A stretch of DNA of 64,000 nt from Planctomycetota bacterium (GCA_024280885.1 JAJRPF010000023.1:62001-126000); one strand, 5' to 3'. Counted from the first letter of the stretch, positions 48,901 through 57,473 are shown. The notes: generated by a model not told the origin, from the sequence alone. Numbers and translations: made by a program.

Positions 48901-50094
48901 AGTGCGCGCCACGTGTTCGAAGACCGCAGTGTTCCGCCGCGCGACCCATCCAACGAGCTCCCGCATCCGCGTCGGCACGCTCGGAACACCGAGTTCCAGG
49001 CCGAGCAATCGGAAGAGATGGTCGTCCTCGAGATTCAACCCGGTCAGGAATCGCGCCGCGAGGAACTCGGTGAACGTCTGATGAGCGAACCGCACAGTCG
49101 AAGCGGTCGCTCCCTGAAACACGGCCGTCGCTGTCGCCGCGGACACGTCATCGACCGTGAACACGTCGACGTCGCCGCGCACGACGGCGTCGTCAATCGC
49201 CAGTGTGCCGTCGTTCGAGGGCTCTCCCGGGGCTTCGTCCCACTGGATCAACGGGCGCCCACACAGAATGGCGAACGCCGCCAAACGGGACGCGACGTCC
49301 AAGATGTGACTCGCGCTGGTCCCGCGACCACGCTGCGAACGAGAGGCGTCGCGCCGAGCCGCGTTCGGCTCGCGGACGAGCGCAAGCATCCCTCGCTCGT
49401 ACAGCGTCCACATGTCGCCCGCCAGATGCCCGCTCTCATGCTCTGTCAGGAGGAAGTTCAGCGTGACGGGACGTTCGGCGAGAGCGAACGCGCCAGCCAC
49501 CTCGATCCACTCCAGAAAACGCGTGCCTTCGATTCCCTTGTGCGTTGCCGCTGCCGATACTGCGGCACGGTCAAGAGGAACGAGGTCGCAGAACACGACG
49601 ACCGAGCCACCGTCGAACGCAGTATCGAGCGCGGCGCCGAGAGCAACGGGCCACTCAGCGGAACGACATGCGACTCGGAGTCGGGTTCCCGCCCTCGCGA
49701 TATCAGCGACCCGGGAGGCCAGCAATTGTCCCGCACGAGGCGCGACCAGGGCGAGTTCGTCAACCGAGTCCAGCCAGACCGTGCGAGATGACGTACTCGC
49801 GAACGCGACCACGGTGTCCAGCTTTCGCCGTAAGTCTGCGACGTCGCAAGCTGTCGCGAGATCGACGAGGAGGTGCTCTGCCACGTCTGCACTGTTCGCC
49901 TCGATCACCCGGTGCCGGAGTTCCGTTGACTTCCCGAGACCGGGCTCACCGAGCAACACGAGGCACCGCTCTGGTGCAAGCGACACGAGAGAAACGGCGA
50001 CGCCATCGGGGTGCTCGGGCGATCCGCCGTCGCTGCCGATCGAGCGCGGTGGCGGTCGGGAGCGCGGGATCCAGAGTCTGGGAGCTGCTTGCAT
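45973..50094 (-). CDS. NACHT/STAND NTPase with HEAT-like repeats and C-terminal PD-(D/E)xK nuclease
   Basis: A 1373-residue protein built like a phage-sensing STAND ATPase. Walker A is GEPGLGKST at 49-57; Walker B is VWLDSVDEL near 106-114. A sensor-like segment (RLRVACRSAEW) and the NACHT helical motif (RFAHQTFTEFLAARFL) follow. Residues about 430-1230 are irregular helical, HEAT-like repeats (VRRTAIEIAGQSGSPPLVDV) and a charged coil. The C-terminus (about 1240-1373) has a PD-(D/E)xK arrangement: D1271 in GERTDVLVQA, then E1290-V-K1292 in VVIEVKGCWN. Most Avs-type proteins carry the nuclease at the N-terminus, so the order here is unusual. ATG 50094 is chosen; TTG 50139 is an alternative. 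Confidence 0.8.
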   Translation of the reverse strand: MQAAPRLWIPRSRPPPRSIGSDGGSPEHPDGVAVSLVSLAPERCLVLLGEPGLGKSTELRHRVIEANSADVAEHLLVDLATACDVADLRRKLDTVVAFASTSSRTVWLDSVDELALVAPRAGQLLASRVADIARAGTRLRVACRSAEWPVALGAALDTAFDGGSVVVFCDLVPLDRAAVSAAATHKGIEGTRFLEWIEVAGAFALAERPVTLNFLLTEHESGHLAGDMWTLYERGMLALVREPNAARRDASRSQRGRGTSASHILDVASRLAAFAILCGRPLIQWDEAPGEPSNDGTLAIDDAVVRGDVDVFTVDDVSAATATAVFQGATASTVRFAHQTFTEFLAARFLTGLNLEDDHLFRLLGLELGVPSVPTRMRELVGWVARRNTAVFEHVARTQPDLLLQFDVALLDGQARRRVAMAWLDAVRDGRISQPNMPRFGSLRALVFSGVEELIVPLIQDRDCGYLVRRTAIEIAGQSGSPPLVDVLVRVALDGGEDYDIRTAASYEVARSGTLESRRRLRPLLDLGRSADAYDELRGDALRALFPDALSWSSLLPLLRPRQRRNFGGSYSAFLHELGESPLARSDLDVLLPWLIESVSGADRDLWLRRLRAAVFLRAWEFSTETEVADALADALLHSSDRPNALLDDRDDREAIEDLRKDRTGRGRVLARLLPRWTKSNQSPYMLFHTRPRLLLGDELGLLLDATPPGSDESVRRTVDAVAARLLNSARREDMERLYELTKLDPAYVRSREWFAGCRLDGPEAAHAREESKRVREAEGARQAEEAERARAIARYPASVQEALTGAVEGDLEAWHRFCQLLRHPPHDDDPIRVTSDLAQHAGWGHAGPLHEKAISDGAAEYLARFEPTPAERLVISEESVSGDWSWMIALRWMVQHAEPRLIGLDPIVWERAARILAGHSSENEFGDDDVVRAMGLVLAKTPTTAVNVIRMRFRRGAPSEFCVLLGRIGGDAVVTCLRGAAFGDSASPAWSAVRLLLERNDTEAWERTELWMASGLGTTDEAAVACAVSAAAQAFWVDAQRTWESLRSYFSAVDPSAALSVMLALAGRHGGGPAGGWEDLAASDLAELYLWLRQHAPAVDDSDSGWVGPSHDLDRFRDTLLARIRDLGTPESVRAIERVAEALPDWWLRCMPYEARLAQVNASDIRSKPSQLRCMLIDPRLRRVASVIDLLDATRDQLRGYEEWLHGHNGAVQDLWEGRANECRRPVEETQFSAHIARYLRDQMAKQRVVVNFEVVVRLRRQDAPGERTDVLVQAIAADGSARFSVVIEVKGCWNADVLTSMREQLLDRYMKDEPGCAGLYIVGFFGPKPICRERCALTDLESARTTLQAQAAELAAAGAVLACDVIDTQLR

Positions 50095-50183
50095 GGGGAG
50101 TCGTGCGCCGATGCGGCACGTGGAGATGGTATCCCTCAATCAGCCGCGCAATCAGATTCGGCCTGACTGCCGGATCCGGACGC

Positions 50184-50402
50184 CTACCCCGAGCAACAGT
50201 CGCGATGCCAGGCGGTGGCATACCACCTCTGGGCCCGGCGGCCGCCGGTCGACGCGTCCGGGATGAGGACTGCGAGTCCCTGCTCGGCGAGGGCCTGAAG
50301 AGCAGCACGCGCACGGCGGATCGCCGTCGTCGAGCGCCCGAAGTGCTCGCTGAATTCGGTCAGAGTCTTGCCGTGCGGAGTGGCGTGAAGCTGAGCGAGC
50401 AC
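50184..50402 (-). CDS. small winged-helix-like protein
   Basis: A product of at least 72 residues with HTH-like content (TEFSEHFGRSTTAIRRARAA, LQALAEQGLAVLIPDASTGG). The open frame reads as protein for about 20 further codons upstream (SINLLAAELRQRAGGDALEH) without a conventional start, so the true start may be a CTG near 50465. It lies 90 bp upstream of the STAND gene on the same strand and could regulate it. Confidence 0.45.
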   Translation of the reverse strand: MLAQLHATPHGKTLTEFSEHFGRSTTAIRRARAALQALAEQGLAVLIPDASTGGRRAQRWYATAWHRDCCSG

Positions 50403-51039
50403 ATCATGCTCGAGGGCGTCGCCACCAGCACGCTGACGGAGTTCGGCCGCCAGGAGGTTGATGCTCCGCCGCAGGTCGATCGACGCTCGCCGGCGCGGGG
50501 CGAGGCGGGGCGAGGCGTGCGGGAGGGTGCAGATCGGGGGCGGCTCTCCGCGTCATCGCGGTTGCCAGATCCGGACTTCGACATGTGGTGTGCTCAAAGG
50601 GTGGGCACTTCCGGAGCGAATGAATCGGTGCCGACTCGAGTTAGCTTGCGACGAGCGTGCGGCGCGTTTCTCCGACAGAAGCTTACCCGGCCACGCGCGC
50701 ACACCTCGACCGCCGCGACCATTCACCCGGTAGAACGCCGCTATGCTTCCACGGGCCGCGCCAGCTGCGAGTCCCGTGCACGCGACTTCGTGACGCTTCC
50801 GCGCGGCCCATCGTGGATCCGCATCACGTCCAGGGCGGCGGGCAGACCTCGAGGACGAGCATCACGTGCGGACGGGCCCGATCGAGGTCGACCAGGCGCC
50901 GGGCCGCGACGTCGCAAGAGTCAGGAGCGCGCCTGCCGCGCGAATCGCCAATGCAGCCACCTCAGTGCGCATGAGTTCTCAGGAGCGAGGCTCCGAGCCC
51001 ACACAGCGAGGCTCACGAAGTCACCGCCGCGCGGATCGC
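50403..51039. other. 637-bp stretch without supportable gene
   Basis: Apart from the possible 5' extension of the winged-helix gene (to about 50470), all frames look like non-coding GC-rich reading. No hairpin with a T-run or tandem repeat was seen. Confidence 0.4.
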
Positions 51040-51936
51040 TCAGAACACGATCTCCCAGATCCGCTTGCCCAGCCCGCCCCACTGCGACTGCCACAGCGGG
51101 GTCCACCTGCGCCGCTGAAGCGTCAGCGTTGCGACGAGATCGCGCGCGATCTCATGGACCGCGTCCTTGTCATCCCAGGTTGACACGAACAACGACTCGT
51201 CGGTCTTTCCGCGAAGCAGGACCTCACGCGACCGCGTCGACTCGCCGGGGTGCACTAGCAGGTTCCTGGGCACGTGCGCATCCAGCGAACGGAAACGGAG
51301 GACCGCCGGCTCAGGCGCGCGCCCTCCCAACCGCTGGGGTGTGAAGTTGAGGCGCTGTGGCGCCAACACGGTGAGTTCCATGAGAATGAACGCTGATACC
51401 ATCAGCACATGCAGCGTGCGCGCGGCGACAGGTACGCGCTGTCCCGGATCGGCGTAGAGCCGAGAATCCCGAACGAAGTGGCGCACGGAGATGATTGCGA
51501 GCGCGCCCGAAGTTGCGTGCGCGAGTAGGAGCGGACCGGGAGACACCGACGATGGCTGGAGTTGGATCAGGACGTCTGCTGCGGCCCCGAGGATGAGAGT
51601 GAGCATCGTGATGAAGGACAGCATCACGCTTCTACGTCGGATCCGCGACATGGTCGGATGCTGCAACTTGAGCACTCTCGGAGCAAGTGCGAGCGGGGCG
51701 CAGAGCACCCACGGCACGACGCACCAAATACCAGCCGCAATCGCGTCCGCGCGCAGCAGTGAGACCCCTGGCGCGCCGGCGCTGGCGCTGCTCATCGAGA
51801 GGACGACGAGGCCAGTTGCGTAGACGCCGCCGACGACGACCGCGAACGCCTTCATGATTGACTCCGCGAGATCGCCCGAGCGAGCCAATCGCGCCCCGCG
51901 CGGCCGCACCTCTCCAGCACTCGGTCCGTCGCTCAT
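51040..51936 (-). CDS. multi-pass membrane protein, unknown
   Basis: A 298-residue protein. Four to five hydrophobic helices are visible: AFAVVVGGVYATGLVVLSMS, IAAGIWCVVPWVLCAPLALA, SVMLSFITMLTLILGAAADV, LLLAHATSGALAIISVRHFV and LHVLMVSAFILMELTVLAPQ. A soluble C-terminal domain of about 90 residues follows (FVSTWDDKDAVHEIARDLVA). No family was recognised. ATG 51936 is preceded by GGGAGGG. Membrane proteins with a soluble tail are common effectors in defence islands, but nothing here proves that role. Confidence 0.6.
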   Translation of the reverse strand: MSDGPSAGEVRPRGARLARSGDLAESIMKAFAVVVGGVYATGLVVLSMSSASAGAPGVSLLRADAIAAGIWCVVPWVLCAPLALAPRVLKLQHPTMSRIRRRSVMLSFITMLTLILGAAADVLIQLQPSSVSPGPLLLAHATSGALAIISVRHFVRDSRLYADPGQRVPVAARTLHVLMVSAFILMELTVLAPQRLNFTPQRLGGRAPEPAVLRFRSLDAHVPRNLLVHPGESTRSREVLLRGKTDESLFVSTWDDKDAVHEIARDLVATLTLQRRRWTPLWQSQWGGLGKRIWEIVF

Positions 51937-52359
51937 CCGGCCCTCCCCCCGCGCCGCCGCAATGGTCTCTCGACGAGAAGATACCGCACGGACCTGACGT
52001 TGCTGGCAGTCCCGCCGTGCAGCGGGCACACCGACTATCGAAGGATGCGAGGCTCTTCCCCTTCGTGCCAGCGCACACCTGAAGCGCGGACGCCGAGAGA
52101 GCGGCAGACAACGATCGGAGTCGCGTGACAAGGCGGGCGCTCGGTAGGTCTTGGCGAGAGATGAGCTGCGGCCGGACGCCCGGCCCATTCTCTCGCCTAC
52201 GACACCTCGTAGCGCGGTTCCTCGCTCCCCTCGTCGCATGACTTGGTGCCCTCGGCGTCGGGCATGGCGAAGGCGCTCAAGCGGTTCCCGGAGCCTGCCG
52301 AAGTTTCCGCCTGAGAATCCGCTGGACCGCGTCGACGATCTCCGAAACGCTACGACGGC
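51937..52359. other. 423-bp intergenic stretch
   Basis: Divergent promoter region between the membrane-protein gene and the 52360 gene. No additional gene or RNA is supportable. Confidence 0.4.
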
Positions 52360-52614
52360 GTGACGAAGTCAGCCCCCCGCCGCGCGCCCCGCGATCTCCA
52401 GGTCCAGCTCGACGCCACGACGGTTGTGGCTCGCGACCTGTGCGAAGCGCTGGAGGCCGCGTCCGGCGGCAGCGGCCTGGACCCGACCCGCTGCGCCGCA
52501 ATTGCAAGCGAAGCCCGTGCACGGCTTCGGGGCGCGCCGTCGGGGCCAGATCCGGCCGAGGCTCAGTCCGGTGACGGCGAGGGATCTCCTGCTGTGGCCG
52601 AGGACGCGTCGTGA
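52360..52614 (+). CDS. small orphan protein
   Basis: An 84-residue product from GTG 52360. A helical middle (LDATTVVARDLCEALEAASG, TRCAAIASEARARLRGAP) is flanked by low-complexity ends. Its stop overlaps the start of the next gene (GTGA), which supports both ORFs as a coupled pair. No family was recognised. Confidence 0.45.
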   Translation: MTKSAPRRAPRDLQVQLDATTVVARDLCEALEAASGGSGLDPTRCAAIASEARARLRGAPSGPDPAEAQSGDGEGSPAVAEDAS

Positions 52615-53177
52615 TCCCTGTCGAGGTCGACGTGGTCTCCGACGGGTTCGCGCCCAACGTCGTCGAAGCGCCGCCCCCGACGGGCATCCGGCACTACGCC
52701 TGGCCAACCTTCGCGCTCCGAGTGAAGACCGCCGAGGGGCTGTTCTGGGTCGGCACGGCGGGCGGATCGAACTCGGCGTTTATCCGTCGCCCCGGGCTGG
52801 CCCCGCGACTCCAGCACGCGACGCTCTTCACGAGCCGCGATGCCGCAGATGTGGCCGGCAGCGGCCTCTCCGCACGTGCCTACTCGGTCGGGAGCCTCAG
52901 AGCCATCGGCGGCGGGATTGCCGAGGCAGGCGCCGAGGTCCTTGCGAGCGCCGAGGTCGTCGAGCTGGTGCAGGTCCTGGAGGAGCACGAGCCGCCCCCC
53001 GAGGCCAAGCTCTCGAAGCTCGAGGAGACGGTCGCGGAGATGGAGCGGGTGCTCCCATGCGGCGCTGGCGTTCCCGCACCGCAGGTCCGAGCGGTCGGCG
53101 TGCCAGAAGAGGCCAGCGCTCCGGTCACGTTCCGCCCCGGCTACGAGCCCCCAAAGGCGTCGATCCCCGGGACGTGA
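52611..53177 (+). CDS. orphan protein, possibly phage-derived
   Basis: A 188-residue protein from GTG 52611, overlapping the previous stop by 4 bp. The N-terminal half is beta-rich (IPVEVDVVSDGFAPNVVEAP, TFALRVKTAEGLFWVGTAGG). Residues 110-150 are a predicted coiled coil (LSKLEETVAEMERVL). The tail is Pro-rich. No family was recognised. It sits with other short coupled ORFs, as in phage or satellite modules. Confidence 0.5.
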   Translation: MIPVEVDVVSDGFAPNVVEAPPPTGIRHYAWPTFALRVKTAEGLFWVGTAGGSNSAFIRRPGLAPRLQHATLFTSRDAADVAGSGLSARAYSVGSLRAIGGGIAEAGAEVLASAEVVELVQVLEEHEPPPEAKLSKLEETVAEMERVLPCGAGVPAPQVRAVGVPEEASAPVTFRPGYEPPKASIPGT

Positions 53178-53181
53178 CGTC

Positions 53182-53420
53182 GTGAGGATCGTCGGCGATG
53201 ACGCGGCCTTCGAAGCGACGGGCACCATGAGTACGCGAGCCTCGAGCTGCGCGCGACCCAACTGCGCACCGACGGCAGCTGGAGAATCCGTTCCGGCTAC
53301 GTCGATGGCGTCGAGATGCGCCGCATCACGAAGGCCGAGCGCCACGAGTTGGCGGACCACGTGATAACACTCTGGAGCGCGTCGCGCGATGGAGAGCACT
53401 CCGGACAGGAGCTGCCGTGA
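53182..53420 (+). pseudogene. small gene with single-base frameshift
   Basis: From GTG 53182 the frame reads VRIVGDDAAFEATG. The natural continuation is in another frame (HHEYASLELRATQL, RSGYVDGVEMRRITKAERHE) to the stop at 53418-53420. Adding one G to the GGG run at 53220-53222 restores a 78-residue protein. Either a one-base deletion or a sequencing error is likely. No function was recognised. Confidence 0.45.
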
Positions 53421-53709
53421 ACGTCCTCGTCGGCCGTTTCGCGCGCACGACTGCCCGATCGCGTGTGACGAGCGCAAGAGGCAGGATACCGCGACAGTCA
53501 TTGCGGATGGACGTCGCTGCTCGGGGCTACTCACCGCGTACGGAGTGACCGAAGCGTCGGCGTCGCGGACGGCGACGGTCAGTCTGGGGAGCCAAGCCAC
53601 CGATTCTCGCGCGCACGCCCGTGCGGTGCGGGTAGATTCGACCGGGTGAGTGTGTGACTTATGTCGCGCGGGGTCGCGAGGTTGCGGACTACGATCGCGG
53701 AGGGGATTG

Positions 53710-55866
53710 ATGGACCATGAGCTTCCGACGGACGAAGCGTTCCGATCGTTCGTGAAGGAGAAACTCAATTCCGCTGGCGCGGCGCTGCTCGGTGAGTTCG
53801 ACGGCTCCGCCGTCACCCATTGTTTCTGGGGAAGCGGGGAGAAGGCAGCATCGATTCGGAGATCGCACGTCGTCACATTGGAGTCACGCGACGCTGAGAA
53901 CGCGTTCTCTGAGACGGCTGTAGTCGATCATTGGCGATGGTTTGGGAGCGAGAATGTTCTGATCAAGCATATGGAGGAGTGGTGCCGAGCGCGGCTTCCT
54001 AGTACGTCAGAGCTTCCGGGCTGGCGGTTCGACATTGAGGCCGCCAGCGCAGGCTGCCAGCCTGCGTTTTCTCTCGCTCGCCGCGCGCCTGCCCGAGAGG
54101 GGAGCTTCGAGAAGTGGATTCTGCAGTTCGACGCTGCGATCGCTGACACGCTCATGCCGGCGACGTTGTCAATCGACATTGCGAACGTCGTGCTCTTCGC
54201 CGAGGACACAGATGGCGAGTCCGCGATGAAGCGCCGCCTACTGGAGTGTCGCCACGAGGCACTCAAGGCGCTGCCGAAAGACACGCTATCTACGCCCCCT
54301 CCATTCTTCGATCGACCGCAGAAGGCGGGCTTCGCGAACGCGGATCGGTGGCGGGAGTTCTTGGCGTCCATGCAATCAGCGCTCGTCTACTTTCGCGGCG
54401 CGCTACGGAGCCACGGAAGCGGCAGCGGTGTCGTGGAGCCTTCGGGTTCGTTCTACGTGGTGGCCGACCGTCGGGCCGACTTCGGGCACGCCGATCGCCC
54501 CGCCCCTGCAAAGTGCTGCATTGCAATCGCATCGATCGTGCCAGCGGGGTGCAAGACGAGGCGCAAGTACGCCAAGTTGGCAAAACTCCTGATGACGCTA
54601 CGACACGCCATGTCCGCTCTCTCGTCTTCGATCCCGACGCTAAACCAGTGGCTCACAGGGGACGACCGGGAACGAGAGCTCGCCATTGTCGTGAGCGTCA
54701 AGGCTGCGTTCGGAGCCCACCCGCCGATTCCTCGATGGATCGAACTACTCAGTAAGTGGATGCTCGGTCTGACCAAAGAACTAAGGGGGCGAGTTCACGA
54801 GGGGCGAAAGCTGGGGTTCTGGATGGTCATGGCGGACAAGGGACAGATCTCGGAGAGCGAGATCTTCCAGACCCGGGCGCTGGCGCGGTCGTCTCTTGAC
54901 CGTGTGTCCATTCCGTGGACGGGAACGGAATCGCAACCGGGGATCGTTGACCCGAATGCCGTTGTGACCGCGGCAAACGCTGTCGCAGACGAGAACCACG
55001 CGTGGTTTCGTGACGGCAAGTCGGCGCTCTTTTGGGACTCAACGATGGCGTCGTCGGCCCCGTTTGGGTTGGTTAGAGTGCGGAACGGATCCTGGGCACA
55101 ATGGACGTCCACCGACTGGGATTCCATCCCACACGAGTGTCCCAGGCTCTCCCTCTTCTACGTCAATCCGGACGGACATGGCGGGCTGATTCATGCCGGA
55201 GACGGTCCAGCGCGCCGGACGTTCTCCATCGCCCCAGATCGGGACTGGGAAGCCGCCGAGATGGGCAACCTCAGGGAGCGACTGTTGAACCAGTTCGCTC
55301 GCTCGCTGACGACGCCGAACGGCATCCAGCACATACGCGCGGCGCGAACGCTGTCTGACGTGACTGCGAACATGGCGGCCGATCCTTCGGAAGGGGCGAT
55401 CTTCGTCATCCTTGACGCAACAACTGGGCACAAGTTGCGTCAGATGTCACAGGTGTGGCAACTCAAGGGGACAAGCGAGAGCGGGACGGCAGTTTCCGCG
55501 CTCTGTTCGTCAGAGATTCGCTCGCTCGCCAACGCGGACGGCGCGGTGACTCTCATCGCGGACGAGAACGACGTACGAATGCGCAGCGGCGTCCTGCTGT
55601 CACAGGACGGTGTGGACCGCGCCGTCATCGACCAACTTGTCGCCGAATGCGCGGACCTCCTGCGTGGTTCGGGCTCACGCCGATGGAACGCGGTCATGTC
55701 GATCGCAGTCCCAGAGATCCTCGGTTCCATCGTCGTATCGCAGGACGGAGATGTGATCTGCTTGGAGAAGAAGCGCGAGGGCGATGTGGTGACCGTGGCG
55801 GTCGAACTGTTCTCGAGAAACGCTTCGATCTCGACAGTGTCGTTCCGCCTGAAGGCGACCTCCTGA
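53710..55866 (+). CDS. large protein with C-terminal DAC (diadenylate cyclase)-like domain
   Basis: A 718-residue cytosolic protein. The first 550 residues are unassigned (EFDGSAVTHCFWGSGEKAAS, FDIEAASAGCQPAFSLARRA, NHAWFRDGKSALFWDSTMAS). The C-terminal 160 residues follow the order of DAC/DisA_N domains. GAIFVILDATTGHK fits the first strand. DGAVTLIADENDVRMRSGVL fits the catalytic DGA block. GSGSRRWNAVMSIAVPE fits the GTRHRAA block. GSIVVSQDGDVICLEKKR fits the last strands. DGA is kept but the RHR His is replaced, so it may be a nucleotide sensor rather than an active c-di-AMP synthase. ATG 53710 follows GGAGGGG. It lies in the defence-like region. Confidence 0.6.
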   Translation: MDHELPTDEAFRSFVKEKLNSAGAALLGEFDGSAVTHCFWGSGEKAASIRRSHVVTLESRDAENAFSETAVVDHWRWFGSENVLIKHMEEWCRARLPSTSELPGWRFDIEAASAGCQPAFSLARRAPAREGSFEKWILQFDAAIADTLMPATLSIDIANVVLFAEDTDGESAMKRRLLECRHEALKALPKDTLSTPPPFFDRPQKAGFANADRWREFLASMQSALVYFRGALRSHGSGSGVVEPSGSFYVVADRRADFGHADRPAPAKCCIAIASIVPAGCKTRRKYAKLAKLLMTLRHAMSALSSSIPTLNQWLTGDDRERELAIVVSVKAAFGAHPPIPRWIELLSKWMLGLTKELRGRVHEGRKLGFWMVMADKGQISESEIFQTRALARSSLDRVSIPWTGTESQPGIVDPNAVVTAANAVADENHAWFRDGKSALFWDSTMASSAPFGLVRVRNGSWAQWTSTDWDSIPHECPRLSLFYVNPDGHGGLIHAGDGPARRTFSIAPDRDWEAAEMGNLRERLLNQFARSLTTPNGIQHIRAARTLSDVTANMAADPSEGAIFVILDATTGHKLRQMSQVWQLKGTSESGTAVSALCSSEIRSLANADGAVTLIADENDVRMRSGVLLSQDGVDRAVIDQLVAECADLLRGSGSRRWNAVMSIAVPEILGSIVVSQDGDVICLEKKREGDVVTVAVELFSRNASISTVSFRLKATS

Positions 55867-55925
55867 GAATTCACGAACGTTGACAGCCCGCCATACGCTC
55901 CGGGTCCAGACCCCTGGAGACCGCC

Positions 55926-56546
55926 ATGGTCAAGTCTGGAGCCGACGATGCGCCGCGCGACGGCAAGCGCAAGCCCAAGAAGACGCATCGTCCGGGCCCG
56001 CGCGAGATCGAGATCTACACGCAGTACCTCGGCTTCTTGCGCGACCACGGGCGTGAGCCGACGGCGCAAGAGGCGTTCCCGTGGGTGCGTCACATGCGGG
56101 GCCTACGCGGTGCGGAGAAGTGTGTCGCGAGCAAGCACAAGGCCGAGGGCGTAGTTAGCTACGGGCTGGTGATCGACAAGCTGCGGCGCCTGGTCAAGCG
56201 TGTGGGCGTGTACCTGGGCGAGGACGAGCGGGCGCGGGCGCTGATGGGCCAGTTGGCGGAGAAGGCGACGCTGGCAGTGTTCGAGGTGCTGGACAAGTCG
56301 ACGCGGCCGAAGGACCCGGCGGCGGTGCGGGCGATCGGGGACATCGGGATCAAGGCGCTGACTCTCTGCGGTCTGTCGCGGGAAGAGAAGGGGGGCGGTG
56401 TTCGCGTCGAGGTGAACACGAACTCGTTCGGCCAGGTGATCCCGGAGACGGAGCTGGAGAAGGCGCGTGCGGAGCGGGCGGCGTTGCGCGGGGACCTGCT
56501 GGCGCGGCGTGGTGGCGTGTCGTTGGGTGATCCGAGCACGAACTGA
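55926..56546 (+). CDS. orphan basic protein, possible phage packaging or DNA-binding
   Basis: A 206-residue, Lys/Arg-rich protein. It opens with PRDGKRKPKKTHRPGPREIE and has helical segments (IDKLRRLVKRVGVYLGEDER, MGQLAEKATLAVFEVLDKST). The C-terminal part is basic (ETELEKARAERAALRGDLLA). Size and composition recall phage terminase small subunits, but no diagnostic motif is seen. ATG 55926 follows GGAG. It is the last gene before the M16 pseudogene and may mark the right edge of the inserted region. Confidence 0.55.
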   Translation: MVKSGADDAPRDGKRKPKKTHRPGPREIEIYTQYLGFLRDHGREPTAQEAFPWVRHMRGLRGAEKCVASKHKAEGVVSYGLVIDKLRRLVKRVGVYLGEDERARALMGQLAEKATLAVFEVLDKSTRPKDPAAVRAIGDIGIKALTLCGLSREEKGGGVRVEVNTNSFGQVIPETELEKARAERAALRGDLLARRGGVSLGDPSTN

Positions 56547-57473
56547 TGACGGCCGTCGCGTCCGCCGACCTGCGCCAGGGACGCTCGATCACGCATGTGG
56601 CTTTCTGTGTAGTGATCACGAATAGGTGTCCTCTGAGGCATTGGTGCGTGAACCGATCGACGGCAAGCCCCTCCCCAGCCGAGCCCCGCGATGCGTTGCC
56701 CGAGGTCGCCGTGCGCCTGTGGGTCGATGCGGGCCGCATGCGCGAGGCGCTGCCCGGCGTGGGTGCACTCACCGGAGCGTGCCTCGACGAAGGCACCGCC
56801 GGCCGGAGCGGAACGGAGATCGCCGACGGGCTGGCTTCCATTGGCGCGCATGTCGCGTGCGGTGGTGGTGGCGTCACCGCACGCTGTCTCTCCGCCGACC
56901 TGCCCACTGTGATGGGCGTGGTGGCCGACGTCGCGCTGCGTCCGGACTTCCCGGAGGACTCCATCGAGCAGAGGCGTGGCCAACTGATCGCGCAGGTCCG
57001 GGCCGACGCCGATGATCCGGCGACCACGGGGCGTCTGCGGCTGCGGCGCGAGCTCTACGCCGACCACCCGCTCGGACGTCCGGCGAACGGCGGCGAGCCC
57101 GAGCTCACGGCCCTCGCGCACGAGGATCTCGTTGCCCACCACGCCACGCTCTTCGTACCGCGCAACGCCATTCTGACGATCGTGCGCGACGTCGATGTCG
57201 AAGCGACGCTCGCTCTCGCCCGCGCAACGCTCGGGGCGTGGGAGGATCGCCCGCAGCTACATCCTCGGTAGCTACGTCTTCGCGTTCGAGACCAACCCCG
57301 GCACGGCCGAGCAACTGGGGCTGGGGCTTGACTTCCCCGACGTGTTCGTGGAGAAGATCTCGGCCGTCACCGCCCCGCAGGTCCAGGCAGCGCTCGAGCG
57401 GCACCTCCACCCCGACGCCCTGGTCTGCGTGACGGTCGGACGCGGCGGCGAGCCGCGGGCCGCACCCGACTGA
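56546..57473 (+). pseudogene. M16 (insulinase-like) peptidase remnant with internal deletion
   Basis: M16 homology begins near 56690 (LPEVAVRLWVDAGRMREALP) and runs in one frame to a stop at 57269-57271. It covers the N-terminal M16 domain (LTGACLDEGTAGRSGTEIAD, RLRLRRELYADHPLGRPANG), which is the inactive type lacking HxxEH. From 57249 the last M16 segment appears in another frame (SYILGSYVFAFETNPGTAEQ, FVEKISAVTAPQVQAALERH) to 57473. About half of the expected protein is missing at the junction. It is a decayed gene. Confidence 0.75.

Noticed and set aside
49545-51344. 599-codon + strand ORF opposite the STAND gene end and beyond
   Set aside because: Arg/Ala-rich shadow translation. The opposing STAND gene has clear Walker motifs.
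34819-56545. Duplicated tRNA-Asp 3' end as attR
   Set aside because: I scanned for the T-arm and acceptor sequence (GGGTTCGAGTCCCGTCAC) and saw only short chance matches, so no attachment site is reported.
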